Position numbers and translations under genes: made by a program. The notes beneath the pieces were generated by a model. That model was not told the DNA's origin. It did not search any database and was given only the letters and a program-made list of their open reading frames with translations. DNA of 64,000 nucleotides from Amborella trichopoda. Taxonomy: Eukaryota > Streptophyta > Magnoliopsida > Amborellales > Amborellaceae. The stretch lies in the NCBI RefSeq assembly GCF_000471905.2, contig NW_006500357.1:1648128-1712127 (forward strand), given 5' to 3'. Each line of letters starts with the position of its first letter. The first letter of the stretch is position 1. This document shows positions 49,036 to 59,753 of this stretch, one piece after another.

Positions 49036-49400
49036 GATAATACAGAAACCGCAGCGAGGCCTGCCAAAAAGGGTAGGCCCACGTCGCTCCCCTGTGAGTG
49101 GAAAGAGAGAGAGAATACAGAGACTGCAGCAAGACCCGCCAAAAAGGGTAGACCCACGTCACTGTCCCTGTGAAGAGGGAGATAGAAAGAGAGATAAAAC
49201 AAAAAGAAAAGGAAAGAAGAAGAGAGAGAAAGGAAAGAAGAGAGGGAAAGGGAAGACAAAGAGAGAAAGGAAAAAAGCAAAGAGAGAAAGGAAGGAAGAA
49301 GAGAGAAAGAAGAGAAAGAAGAGAGAAGAAGAGGGAGAAAGTAGAGAGAAAAAGTAGAGAGAAAGAAGAGAGAGAAAGAGAGAAAAGAGGTTACCTAGAT
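49036..49400. repeat. Duplicated GC-richer unit followed by a GA-rich tract
   Basis: GCCAAAAAGGGTAGGCCCAC at about 49062 recurs as GCCAAAAAGGGTAGACCCAC at about 49137 with similar flanks, a two-copy tandem. From 49160 to 49400 the strand is almost pure G and A. The ORFs here are composition artefacts. Confidence 0.85.
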
Positions 49401-49514
49401 GATTGAGGGGTACCCGCTAAAATCATCTCTCCTCTCTCTCTAAACCGTGACCCAAAACTCAAGCGAAAGTCAAAATTTTAATTGATCAAGATCGGGTCTC
49501 TTACATGTGAGCAT

Positions 49515-49530
49515 CACGTGCTTATATAGA
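49515..49530 (-). promoter_or_regulatory. Possible LTR promoter: TATATAAG beside CACGTG
   Basis: On the reverse strand the sequence reads CTATATAAGCACGTGATG. This is a TATA-type box next to a palindromic G-box core, about 90 bases before the CT-rich leader begins. It fits transcription toward lower coordinates. Activity is inference. Confidence 0.45.
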
Positions 49531-51119
49531 TTTTAAGTCCAAACATGGGTGGATGCCCAATTTTTAGCCTAATTGTAGAAAAATAAGAATTAAATGACTT
49601 AAAGAAAATTAAGAAATCATTTTGCCCCTCACCTACAAATCCTAAAATTCCAATTAAGTCCCTTTCATGGCCATGCAACCTTCATGATCTTTCGGGGTCC
49701 ATTCAGGGTCGTTCCAGTCTTCATCCGGCCAAAAGATTATTCTTTTCTTAATCGGCTCGGGAAGACGGTCGTTTTGATACCTATTTCGAGCCATAGATCA
49801 GACTTTTGGGCCACGATCATGAGATGTGAAAATCATGAGAAACTTGCGATCTTTGATTCAAGATCACACGTGTTTCATCGTGTTTTTCCATGATTTGTTC
49901 GCTGTATTTTGGCAAGCATGCCGTCATGAGCGTTTGGCGACGAACGTGGCTCGATTTGGTGTCCGAACGACCGTTTTCGAAATTTGGTATTTTGGTCGGA
50001 GTTTGGTTTCCGGTGGTCGAAAATTGCAGCAACTTCGACTCCATCGTGCGACGAATCTAGCCGTCCATCACGTGTGAGGTTCGGCTCAGAGGAAGCCTTT
50101 GACCTCGTGCTCGTAATGGGTCTAGTTGTGCGTCGATTTGACACATGAGCGCCATGACGTGGGCGTTCGATCGAGTGGGCGTTCGATCGAGGGGACGTGC
50201 TGCTGGAAATTTCCTGCTACTTTTGGAACTTTTCGGTGAATTTCTCTATTCGATTTCTCTCGGCGCGGGCCGTGTCATCGTGCGTGCCGCATATCAAATC
50301 AACCCCGTCGACGAGACGAACGTGCTCTCAAAATTTGGGCTCGATCTGACCCGGGATGAGGAAGATATAGCCATGTGAAGTTTGCCCCCGAAATTGAGAA
50401 CCACAGTTTCCACTGGTTCGCTGAGGGTGCACTGTAATAGTGTACGACCTACCCATTTTGGGTAATTTGGTCATAACTCACTACAGAAGCGTCCGAATGC
50501 GTCGAAAATTGGTATTCGGGAAATTTCGAACGTTCTGAATCCAATGACGATGGTCTGGAGACTATTTGATGCTCTGATTATGGTGCTATAGTCAGGGTCC
50601 ATTTTCAGTATGATATAGGCAGAATTTCTCAAAACTGTTTCTTCATCTGCACTACCTTAAACTTGTCGGATCGCGGCGAAACTTGGCAGATGTTCTTAAG
50701 AGACCCTTGGCACGATCTTGAACCTTCTTAGGTCATTCTGAGACTTTTGAAAATTTTACTTCTGGATCAGGGCTTATTGACCTACGGCTTCCGTAGTCCA
50801 CATGCATTTTGGTACCTGCGGATTTGGGTTGCGAACTGCTTTTTTTCTTATTCGCATCGGGGATGCAAGTGTTGAAAAATTCCTTCAAACAGCTTGCCCC
50901 GCCGCATGTTGTGCTTCAAGAGAAGCGAGAAGGACAACATTCAGAATCAAAATTGGCATTTGACTTTTGTTTTCTTCCTGACCATTAGTTCACCCGAATG
51001 CCAAAGGGATACTCGTGCGAAGCTGCTTCCCGAAGGGATGACCAAGGTGCTCAAACATCTGGGGGCTATGTTTAAGGGATTATAGACCTAGACATGGAGA
51101 CTTCTAGGAGGGGAAGAGA

Positions 51120-51425
51120 CTTGAGCTACTGGTGGGGGACATCTCATGGAATGACCATGGTCCACGTTAGGAGCTCTTTTTAGGTTCCAACAGCTGGGGG
51201 CGTTGCTTACAGGCTTGTAGACCCTGTCGGTCAAAATCCAGGCTTGTCTGGTAGTCGTGGGCTTGGCTTAAGGGCTTTCTTCCCAAGTAGTCAGATTTGT
51301 TTGTGTCTTCTGGTGGGGGACATCTCATGGAATGCCCATCATTCACGTCAGGGACTTTTGTTTTGCTGCTGGTGGGGGACATCTCATGGAATGCCCATCA
51401 TCCATGTCAGGAGCTCTTCTTTCGA
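51120..51425. repeat. Three copies of a 59-bp unit
   Basis: CTGGTGGGGGACATCTCATG occurs at about 51129, 51310 and 51369, each followed by GAATG-CCATC...CCA and GAGCTCTT or a variant. The last two are in tandem at 59 bases. The first is separated by unrelated sequence. Confidence 0.85.
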
Positions 51426-51949
51426 TAGACAGCCAAGGAGCCCTTGGTGGGCGTTGTTTGCTGCTACACCACGTTTGCTTTGACAAGTGGGGTACCTCTG
51501 TGGGCCCCATCCTGCCGAGTCCAGTCGGGGGCTTTTTGTTGGCCTGTCCCGAATGTCTAGCCTTGAAAGGGCTCTACCCTGGTTGTTGTGGGCAGGTATT
51601 GACTTGATTTGACAACTTCTTGCTTTTGAGGAGTGTCTTTGGCTTGTCAGAATGACTTTCTTATTTTTGTTCGACTTCTTGAGAATGAGATTGTTTAGCA
51701 TGGAACCCCGACTTGTTGTCTTGGCGATTCTTCTGACTCCTGGGTCCTTTCATGAACAGACTCAGACTGTTGGATTTTTCTTGAAGATTTTTGTTTGGGT
51801 TCCAATAGCAGGGTATTCTGCATTGGGGATTTTTCTTTTTGACGTGTTGGCTGAAGCCGCCTATGGACGCGAGCGTTGTGTCAACCTACTTATTGGTTCG
51901 AGTGCCCTTTCGGGCTTTCACCTGGATTGGAAGTGGTGCCGTAAAGACG

Positions 51950-52180
51950 GTTTTCACCAACTCCCTCTTTTATTAGACTCTTTTGCCCATGACCTGACGG
52001 CCACGTCTGCCATTTTGCCATTTTTACTCATGGTCCCCTTTTCGGGTTTTCACCGTGTCCGGTTTTTATTTTACGGAACACTCTTACTTATGGTTTCGTG
52101 ACCATGCCCGTCCATCTTTTTTACTCATGGCATTCCCCTTTCGGTTTTACACTATGCCCGTCCGTCTTTTTTTTCTAGGG
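51950..52180. repeat. CCCTTTTCGGGTTTTCACC repeat block, copy 1
   Basis: Irregular repeats of a phrase like TTTTACTCATGGTCCCCTTT then CGGGTTTTCACCGTGTCCG. The same phrase type recurs at 57780-58020, on the other side of the PMD ORF and in the same orientation. Confidence 0.7.
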
Positions 52181-52312
52181 TCATGCCTCTTGGACTTGGG
52201 CTATGAGTTAAGGTCATATAACCTTGACCATTGTGCGAAGCAGTTTAACGTCATTTGGCCAGGACGTGTGCTACAGTTTAAGGTCATATAACTTGGACCG
52301 TGATGGCGATGG

Positions 52313-52515
52313 ATGATGGTCTGTGGAGTCCATAGAGTGAGTGTGATGGTGGCTTGACTCACTTGGGGGAGGTGGCACGAGACCGTCTGTGGAGGCCATA
52401 GAGTGAGTGTGATGGTAGCTTGACTCACTTGGGGGAGGTGGCACGAGACCGTCTGTGGAGGCCATAGAGTGAGTGTGATGGTGGCTTGACTCACTTGGGG
52501 GAGGTGGCACGAGAC
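52313..52515. repeat. 66-bp tandem repeat, 3 copies
   Basis: GTGGAGGCCATAGAGTGAGT and CTTGACTCACTTGGGGGAGG repeat at 66-base spacing (about 52323, 52389 and 52455), nearly identical between copies. Since 66 is 22 codons, reading frames stay open through the array on the reverse strand. Confidence 0.92.
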
Positions 52516-52799
52516 CGTCTATGGATGATGGGTGCTGTATGGAAGATGGATGATGGGTGGCCCACTAGCTGTCGGTGAGTATCGATGATGGAATGGCTCA
52601 CCGAGGATTCATGAGCATGGGCCCGACTCACCGGGGAATGTCGCGAGTTTATGAGGGCCAATGGAGATGGACTCACTGGGGAGGAAGTGAAGGTGGTATG
52701 CGCGCGCGGACGAGCCGGCTAGGGGAAGCATGCATGGAATGACATACAAAGGGCATCCGTGCAGCGGAGGAGGCACACATGTGTGGAGGCGTGTTTAAG

Positions 52800-53715
52800 G
52801 TCATGCCACCAGGACCTGGGTAAAGCAGTTTAACGTCATGCGGCCAGGACGTGCGCTACAGTTTAGGGTCATGCAATTGGACCGTGGTGCGAAGCAGTTT
52901 AACGTCATGCGTCCAGGACATGCGCTACAGTTTATGGTCATGTAACTGGACCGTTGTTGAAAGCAGTTTAACGTCATGCAGCTTGGACGTCGCTACAGTT
53001 TAAGCTCATGTAATTGGACCATTGTGCGAAGCAGTTTAACATCATGTGGCCAGGACGTGTGCTACAGTTTTAGGTCGTGCAACTGGACCGTTGTGTGAAG
53101 CAATTTAACGTCATGCGGCCAAGACGTGTGCTACAATTTAAGGTCATGCAACTAGACTGTGGTACAAAGCAGTTTAACGTCATGCGTCCAGGATGTGCGC
53201 TACAGTTTAAGGTCATGCAACTAGACCACGGCGTAAAGCACTTTAATGTCATATGGCCAGAACATGCGCTGCAGTTTAAGGTCATGCAACTGGACCGTTG
53301 TGCAAACCAATTTAGCGTCATGCGGCCAAGATGTGTGCTACAGTTTAGGATCGTGCAACTGGACCGTTGTGCGAAGCAGTTTAACGTCATGCGGCCAGGA
53401 CGTGTGCTACAGTTTAAGGTCGTGCAATTGGACCGTTGTGCGAAGCAGTTTAATGTCATGCAGCTAGGACGTGTGCTACAATTTAGGGTCATGCAATTGG
53501 ACCGTTGTGCATAGTAGTTTAACGGAATGTGGCCAGGACGTGCACTACAGTTTAAGGTCGTGCAACTGGACCTTTTGTGTGAAGCAGTTTAATGTCATGT
53601 GGTCAGGACGTGCGCTACAGTTTAAGGTCGTACAATTAGACCTTTTGTGCGAAGCAGTTTAACGTCAAGCGGCCAGGACGTGTGCTACAGTTTAGGGTCA
53701 TGCAACTGGACCGTT
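52800..53715. repeat. 69-bp tandem repeat, about 13 copies
   Basis: GAAGCAGTTTAACGTCATGC, then GGCCAGGACGTGTGCTACAG and TTTAAGGTCATGCAACTGGA recur every 68-69 bases. One isolated copy lies at 52205-52295, before the 66-bp array. A 69-base period is 23 codons, which leaves 140- and 145-codon ORFs open on both strands. Those are by-products, not genes. Confidence 0.95.
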
Positions 53716-54229
53716 TGCAAGTCGTCATGTATGAGGGTAATTCAGTGGGGGGTGGACTCATTGGGGGATGTGAAGTGGATAAAGCTCCATGGGGAATGAG
53801 TCTATTGATGGTGGTCTAACTCACTGGGGATGAAAAATGGCGGACACCATATATGGGCAGTGGGTTCAGAAGGTGAGGGTGACCTAGTGAGGGATGGTAA
53901 GCAGAAACAGATTCACTGGGGGTTAGGGAGTGAGTGTACTCCCTGGTGATTAAAAATGCGGCTACTCATGTGATGGGAAGCATGATTATGACTCCAGTGG
54001 GGATGGAAAGGTGATGAGGGTCGAATTTTACTGATGCGCACATGAACAGGCCAGCTAGGGAAGGCATGTGTGGAGGCGCATGCAAAAGGTGTGTGCGTAG
54101 TGGCAAAAGGATGCTGGTGGTAAAGTGAGAACATGCACGGCGGCTGAATGCTCATGGTTGTTCGTGCACAGGTGTGAGGCACACCGCGCTTGAACGGAGA
54201 TGAGCACGCACGACGGCTGAATGCGAATG

Positions 54230-54545
54230 TGGACACTCACGGTGGCTACCTAGTGCTTATGAACACTCATGACGGCTACGTGGTCTTATGAATACTCACT
54301 GCGGCTTCATGGTGCTATAAACACGCACGACATCTTCATGGTGCTATGAACACTCACGGCGGCTCCGTGGTGCTATGAACACTCACGGCGGCTACGTGGT
54401 GCTATGAACACTCATGGCGGCTACATGGTGCTATGAACACTCACGGTGGCTACGTAGTGTTTTGAGCACTCACGGCGGCTACATGGTGCTTTTGAACACT
54501 CACGGCGACTACATGGTGCTTTTGAACGCTCATGGTGGTTAGATG
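54230..54545. repeat. 29-bp tandem repeat, about 11 copies
   Basis: GAACACTCACGGCGGCTACG TGGTGCTAT repeats at 29-30 bases with substitutions. The CACGGCGGCT core is also found in the 33-bp array at 55255-55545, so the two arrays may share an origin. Confidence 0.92.
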
Positions 54546-54723
54546 AGGCTCGAGATTTAGACTCGGGCTTGGTCCAGCTCGGCCAGGCCCATTGTCTCAT
54601 GGTTTATTCATTGCCTTGGCTTCTCGAAAATGCCCTTGGTCTCTTTTCGAAATAACACACAAGTTCTTTTAGACTTGGGTGTCATTTACGCCTTTAGGAG
54701 GGGTAAGACAGGGAACGTCCGGT

Positions 54724-54735
54724 TATAAAAGGGGG
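54724..54735 (+). promoter_or_regulatory. Forward-strand TATA box upstream of the PMD ORF
   Basis: GGTTATAAAAGG is a near-canonical plant TATA box. It lies on the strand of the PMD ORF, about 825 bases before its first ATG, opposite to the gag-protease strand. It could drive independent transcription of the PMD ORF. No experimental support is visible here. Confidence 0.45.
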
Positions 54736-55254
54736 TAACCCCTTTCACTTTTACTCATCTCAGTAAAAAGAGAGTTAAAGGATTTTCACTGGTGGGAAAG
54801 ACAGAACTCCGACACCATTCGAAGGTTTTGGCAAAGGTTTTGGTGAAGACAAAGAAGAGAAAGGGGTGTACAGGAGATTCTGGGCAGAGATTCTAGTGAA
54901 GGGAGTTCTGCAACAGGGACGCCGTGATCGTAGAGGGGATTTCCGGGATGTTGTAGAGTTTTTTCGGTGACCTCTGGTACCTTTCGATGTTGAGTGTGGT
55001 GAAGTCCGGGGTCCTGCGGCATTTCCAATGGTCGCAGGGTTGAACGTGTGGTGGGCTGAGAGCTTGTGGCGGTTTTCCAGCAGTCACAGGGCTTCTTCGG
55101 TGACCACTAGTAGTTTTTCGGCGAGCAGGATAAGGAGCCGTAGTCGCGGCTTTTGAACGGTTACTGCTCGCACGTGTGAAGGGGTCAAGCGTGCTGTGAG
55201 GTGTCAGCCGGAAAGGCAGCATTTTCAGGGGAGCACGTGTGTGAGCCTTTGTTA

Positions 55255-55545
55255 CACTCACGGCGGCATCAGTGAGAACATACATGGTAGTGACACGCAC
55301 GGTAGTGACATACGTGGTGGTTGAACGTGCATGGCGAAGTACACGCATGGCGGCTGAACCTGCTCGGCAGAGTACATGTACGGCGACTCGAATGTGCACG
55401 GCATAGTACACACACGGCGGCTGAACATGTACGACGAAGTGCACTCACAGCAGCTGAAAGTGCTCGACAGAATGCATGCACGGCGGCTCGATCGTGCTCG
55501 ATAGAGTACACGCATGACGGCTTGAACGTGCACGACGACAACTTT
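55255..55545. repeat. 33-bp degenerate tandem repeat, about 8 copies
   Basis: Units resembling GAACGTGCATGGCGAAGTAC ACGCATGGCGGCT recur at about 33 bases up to the PMD ORF. ORFs on both strands here (90-183 codons) follow from this repeat. Confidence 0.85.
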
Positions 55546-55550
55546 GTAGA

Positions 55551-57595
55551 ATGTCGGGGATTTCAAGGAAAAATTTGCCCAAGGCCAGGGAGCTTGAGAC
55601 TGGTCTTTTGACAAGAGCCAATTTGGTCAGCGGCGACCCAATCTGGCTTGTACAGGCTTCGTGCAAGCCACAATGGCCTCTTAGCATTACTTATGCTAGT
55701 GAGTTTGCACTTTTCTGCGTCCGCGAAGACGCTGATGGGAATCCTTGTGCGGAAGAGGATGGGGTCCCTCTCTTTTATTTCTTACATAGGGGAATAGCCT
55801 CAGGTGAGAATCTACCCACCCTTGGGAAAAGAATGGTCAAAACTAAGGGATTGGTATGGTCCTATGCGGGGCTTCGAATGCAAGGGGAGCATCAATTGTT
55901 GAAGGGATACACTCCTTGGACCTTGGAGGTGCTGCGATCATACGGGAGCATCCTAAAAGTCTCTTCCCTGGCAGCGGCGGTCCAGTGCTCAGAGGGTACT
56001 TCGACCGATGTCCCAACACCATAAGGGCACTACTAGAGACTTGGAGCCATGTTAGCAACATGTGGCTCTTTAGTTATAGGGAAGTAGGGATTTCTTTGCT
56101 GGACCTGCACTTCGTGGGTGGCCTGCCGTTGATGGGGGCTATGTATGACGAGTTTGTTCCGAAGAACTCAAGTCATTTTTGGTGGGGCATCCTTGGAACG
56201 TGAAGTGCCTCTTTCTGGTCTCAAAGAGATATTTGAAGCATACCAGTTCTTGCACTCTCAAGCAGGTGACGACCTTGTATCTTTTGCTCAATGGGTAGAG
56301 TATTTCTTTGGGGAGCAGCGTGACGCTGCCGAGTCGGCCTACTCGGTCATGGGAGGGAAAGGCAAGGAGATATTGGAAGCTACTCCCCCTGTCTATGTGT
56401 GCAAGTCAGTAGATGACTGTGTTTACTTGGCCGCCTATTTGGTCTTGTTCCTTTGCAAGTTTGCCCTGCCAGGTGGGCAAGACGTGATTTGTCTTGGCTG
56501 CTTTTTCGTGGCTTGTGATATGGCGGGCGGGCACCAATATGCTCTCATGCAGCCAGTCTTATGCAGCATTTATCATGGGCTGGGAGCAATATTCAGAGGG
56601 AAACCTCTCAAGGGTGCAGACCAATCCAATGAAGCTTCGCCGGGGAACTTTAAGACGCCCTTCCCGGCTCATTATATGTTTGGATGGCTCGCGACATACT
56701 TCTCGGGGTCATACACTAAGGCCACTGTCTTGGAGAGGACTATATGCCCTCAGCTTGTGAAATGACTGAGGATGAAGGTCCAGACTCTACTCAAGGGGAA
56801 GCCTCTGAGGAATCTGGTGGTATGGGTTTCGAGATTGCACCTCCAGAGGCGGCTATAGACATGGCCCTCGTTTCTTTAGAGGTGGCTCCTCCTATCGATG
56901 TGACCCCCGTCACGGCTACTTCAGCCATGGTTCCCTTTGCTGACGTGGTCTCGATTCCTGACTTGTCCTGAACCGTGGCTTAAGGCACCGACGACCCAAG
57001 CATGGCTGAGGATGTGCTTCTTGTGTACCTTCTGCGGTTAAAGGGGCGATCTCTCACAGAGCTTGGCCCCGACAATTGTCAAACTCCAGAAATATGTCCT
57101 CACACTGCGTGCTGTTGAGGGCGACCTGGAGGTCTTTGACCGCCTCATGACTGAAATGGAGGGCTAGAGAGCGAAGGGGCTTCAGCAGGAGGCGTAAACA
57201 AGCGAGTTGGCTTCTTTAAAAGCGTCGCTCGCACGTCGCCGTGAAGAAGTGGATTCCTGCATACAGAAGAGAGCCGCTGTGGCCACTTAGCAATCCGATC
57301 TTAAGAGGGAGGGGAAGGCCGGTTGGGCAAGGATGATAGCCATAAAGGCAGAGATGCGGAGACTGAGGGGCGAGTTTGATGGACTTTATCATGAGATAAA
57401 TCAGAGGAAGGCCCTGGATGTAGTCCTAGCTGAGGAGCTATTGGAACTTGTCCACACCATGGAGTCAGAGACTGCCTCTATGGCATAAGAGGCTTGAAGG
57501 GTGATTGAACTGAGGGAGCGCACTCAGAGGGTCAGGCGGCGTCCGAAGAGCCCAGGGCGAACATTGATGAGATCATTGACCGTTTCTAGAAGCGG
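55551..57595 (+). pseudogene. Plant mobile domain (PMD) protein with coiled-coil tail, frame-damaged
   Basis: PMD (aminotransferase-like) proteins occur as plant genes and as extra ORFs in some gypsy and MULE elements. The first part (55551-about 55990) has TPWTLEVLRSYGSILKVSSL. A frame change leads to NTIRALLETW, YREVGISLLDLHFVGGLPL and MYDEFVPKNSS (to about 56170). A second change returns to the first frame, with VSFAQWVEYFFGEQ, DDCVYLAAYLVLFLCKFALP, FFVACDMAGG and YMFGWLATYFSGSY (to 56765). This order matches the domain. An acidic Pro/Val-rich linker (56744-56971) follows, then charged coiled-coil-like sequence to about 57595 with several stops (AEMRRLRGEFDGLYHEI, ALDVVLAEELLELVH). Orientation is opposite to gag-protease at 58.1-62.7 kb. 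Confidence 0.82.
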
Positions 57596-57779
57596 CTTCA
57601 CTCCATTTTTTTTGTTTCATTCATTTTTCTGACTATATACAGATACGTTTACACAAATTTTGCTTATATGAATGAAACACCACTTTCTGCCTTTTGCTTG
57701 TATTGTTCACGGCTTGCATTTCTTCTTTTTTCATTACTGCCTTCCTGGAGACCGTACGACAGTAAGGGGCCCTCCTTGT

Positions 57780-58020
57780 AGACTCATTTGCTCTCATGAT
57801 TTTCTTGCGATGCCCTCTTGGGTTTTCATCGTACCTCATCTTTTTATTTGATGACTTTTGCCCAAGATAGCTGGCGATGCTACCATGTCCTGTCATTTTT
57901 TTGTTTCTTTTTCTTTTGACGCTTTTGCCCATGGTGCCCTTTTGGGTTTTCACCATGTCTGTCTTTTGACATTTTTGCCCACAACCCCTTTTCGGGTTTT
58001 TGTTGTGTCCGTCTTTTCAG
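57780..58020. repeat. CCCTTTTCGGGTTTTCACC repeat block, copy 2
   Basis: Three or four irregular units such as TTTTGCCCATGGTGCCCTTT and TGGGTTTTCACCATGTC. It corresponds to the block at 51950-52180. Confidence 0.7.
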
Positions 58021-58113
58021 AGAGAGATGAGAGGAGGTAGGGTACCCAAGCCCTTGTCTTGTGGCGTGGCAATCAGATGCAGCCCCAATGACTTCGGACG
58101 GAGCAGCGGTTCC

Positions 58114-58560
58114 CTATTCTCCGCTTAGTCCTTGATTGGTCAGGGGCTCATAGTTCATTGCCCTCATGATGTGATGAGCCTGCTGACTATAGCGACTCCA
58201 ATCAGGCGAGGTTTTGGCGTCTGGACGGGATGGGTTCTTTGAGATCTCATGTCTGTCATAGCTCTTTGATTCTGGCATGAATCCCTCCAGGGGTTTTGAA
58301 GCGGTCCATATTGGAGGGGCTTCTTCTACTTTGGCCTTCCCTTTACGTGAGGCTTCTAATTGGTTTTGAAGACCTTGCATTTCTTTTCTTAGCTCGGCAA
58401 GAGTAACTTGACTTTGATGTTGGACCGAGCAGTTTTCATTTGGCTTCTCTTCTACTAAGGAATCAGGGATGTGCAGGACTCTTAGAGAGTTACATACCTG
58501 GGCTGGCCCTTTGGCCAGATAAGGGACATCTTCTCTTAGGGAGGCTGGGATGCTAAGCAT
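58114..58560 (-). pseudogene. Post-protease linker of a gypsy polyprotein
   Basis: A 148-codon reverse-strand ORF follows the protease after about 150 bases. It contains ELRKEMQGLQNQLEASRKGK, a short coiled-coil stretch, and near its end AHHIMRAMNYEPLTNQGLSG. The last resembles the AxxMMRxMGYxPGxGLG phrase, G-patch-like, that follows protease in Tat-type elements, though its glycines are only partly kept. Reverse transcriptase should follow but does not. Confidence 0.55.
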
Positions 58561-58704
58561 GCTACAGTCTGGCTGCTGTGAGGCTTCTGCCTCGTGGAGT
58601 GCAATAGGGATGTGTAAGACCTTGTGCTGGTCTGGCTTATAGGTTACCCTTGGGCCAAAGCATCTACTCCCATGGCTTCCTTAGGCTCATTAGTAGTCAC
58701 TGGT

Positions 58705-59753
58705 TCAGCAGCCGGTGGGGGTGACTCTAGACTGGAAGGAGGGGAGAGACTCATCTTTAGGGGAAGCAGGTAATGCTTTAGGGAGAGGATATGGAGTATT
58801 GGGGTGGATAGAGGTCAGAGGGAGGATCTTGCCGTCTCTCTCTTCTTCCTTGAACATGTCCAAGAGCACTCGTCCTACATCCTCAGCATCCTCATGAGGG
58901 GATAGTTCTGCTCTTCTTATAGATCTTCGTTCATCATCCTTGCGTTCTTGAGATGGTACCGGGTCTGCAAAGTAGTACTTTGCATCGGCATAATGTGTCT
59001 CGGCGATGGGGAACGGTCTTTTGTCAGCATAGACCATGTACTGTCTCCCATCCTGGCTGTATTTAAAGCATTGATGAAGGTTGGACGGAACCATTCCTTG
59101 GTCATGCATCCAAGGGCGACCAAGGAGGATGTTGTACGAGGTGTCGGTGTCAATTACATGGAACTGGGCGTAATCGTTTAATTCACCGATCTTGAGACGA
59201 AGGCGAACGGTGCTGGCTGGTTTCTCTCCCCACTGATTGAACCCCTGAACTGTGATGTTTGTTGGTGTGAGGTCATCAGACCCCAGCCCTAGATGGGTGA
59301 GAATCCTTTTTCGGATGAGATTGATTGCTGATCCCCCGTCTAGCATAATTCGGCTGATGGGACATCATGCAGCTCGCCAGTTACGAAGAGCGGCCAGTTG
59401 TGGAACTTTCCACCCAACTGAAGGTCGTCATCATAGAAGGTGACTGCCAAACAGTTGTTTATGATAGCATGGTCCATTTCGATGGGCTCTACTTAGGTCT
59501 CGTATACCTCTGGGCTGGAGAGAGCTTGAACGAGGGCCATACGGTAGTCTCTCGAGAGCATAAGGGCGTCGTAGACACTGAGAAGGGCAGGGAGTTTCCT
59601 CAGGTGCCCAACCACATCATACTTGACCTTGTCATCGACAACCTTTTGAGCTCCTGGACCGGCCACGGGTTTGGGTGGTATGGAAGGTTGTGGGGTAGGC
59701 TTAGGTGGTGATTTGTTTTGGGGTACCTGCTGACTTTGTTGTGCAGTCGGCAT
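58705..59753 (-). pseudogene. Gypsy (Tat-like) pre-protease region and aspartic protease
   Basis: Reverse-strand reading begins with [20 protein letters not shown] and [20 protein letters not shown], the conserved lead-in to protease in Tat-like elements. Then come a stop, VEPIEMDHAI and GGKFHNWPLFVTGELHDVP. A one-base frame change near 59365 leads into MLDGGSAINLIRKRIL, the retropepsin active-site segment (catalytic Asp in LDGGSA), and later FHVIDTDTSYNILLGRPWMH, the usual ILLGRPW motif. The protease would process the polyprotein in an active element. The stop and frameshift make this copy defective. Confidence 0.85.

Larger units (their letters stand above)
47200..55500 (-). mobile_element. 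Long noncoding tract (3' UTR/LTR side) of a reverse-strand gypsy element
   Basis: This tract lies downstream, in reverse-strand sense, of the gag-protease remnants at 58.1-62.7 kb. It holds no element gene. It contains at least six distinct minisatellites and a reverse-strand TATA-like site near 49525, as an LTR promoter would. CT-rich sequence on the reverse strand (49400 down to 47700) could be the leader after that promoter. Exact LTR ends are not identifiable because the second LTR would lie beyond 64 kb. Neither pol nor an intact ORF was seen. Confidence 0.5.

Noticed and set aside
51652..52101. 149-codon forward ORF with hydrophobic stretches
   Set aside because: It looks membrane-like, but it lies in noncoding retroelement sequence, runs into the CCCTTTTCGGG repeat block, and matches no family I know.
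53070..53514. 140- and 145-codon ORFs on opposite strands
   Set aside because: Both are translations of the 69-bp tandem repeat, whose period divides by three. Open frames on both strands are expected.
52800..53715. CRISPR-like array
   Set aside because: Repeats are contiguous, with no unique spacers, and the genome is eukaryotic. It is a minisatellite.
54893..55444. 183-codon reverse-strand ORF
   Set aside because: Much of it crosses the 33-bp tandem array and the rest has no recognisable motif. Nearby frames on both strands are equally open.
57633..57956. 107-codon basic reverse-strand ORF next to the PMD ORF
   Set aside because: It overlaps the CCCTTTT(C/T)GGGTTTTCACC repeat block and is rich in Lys/Arg because of T-rich forward sequence. 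No domain was seen.
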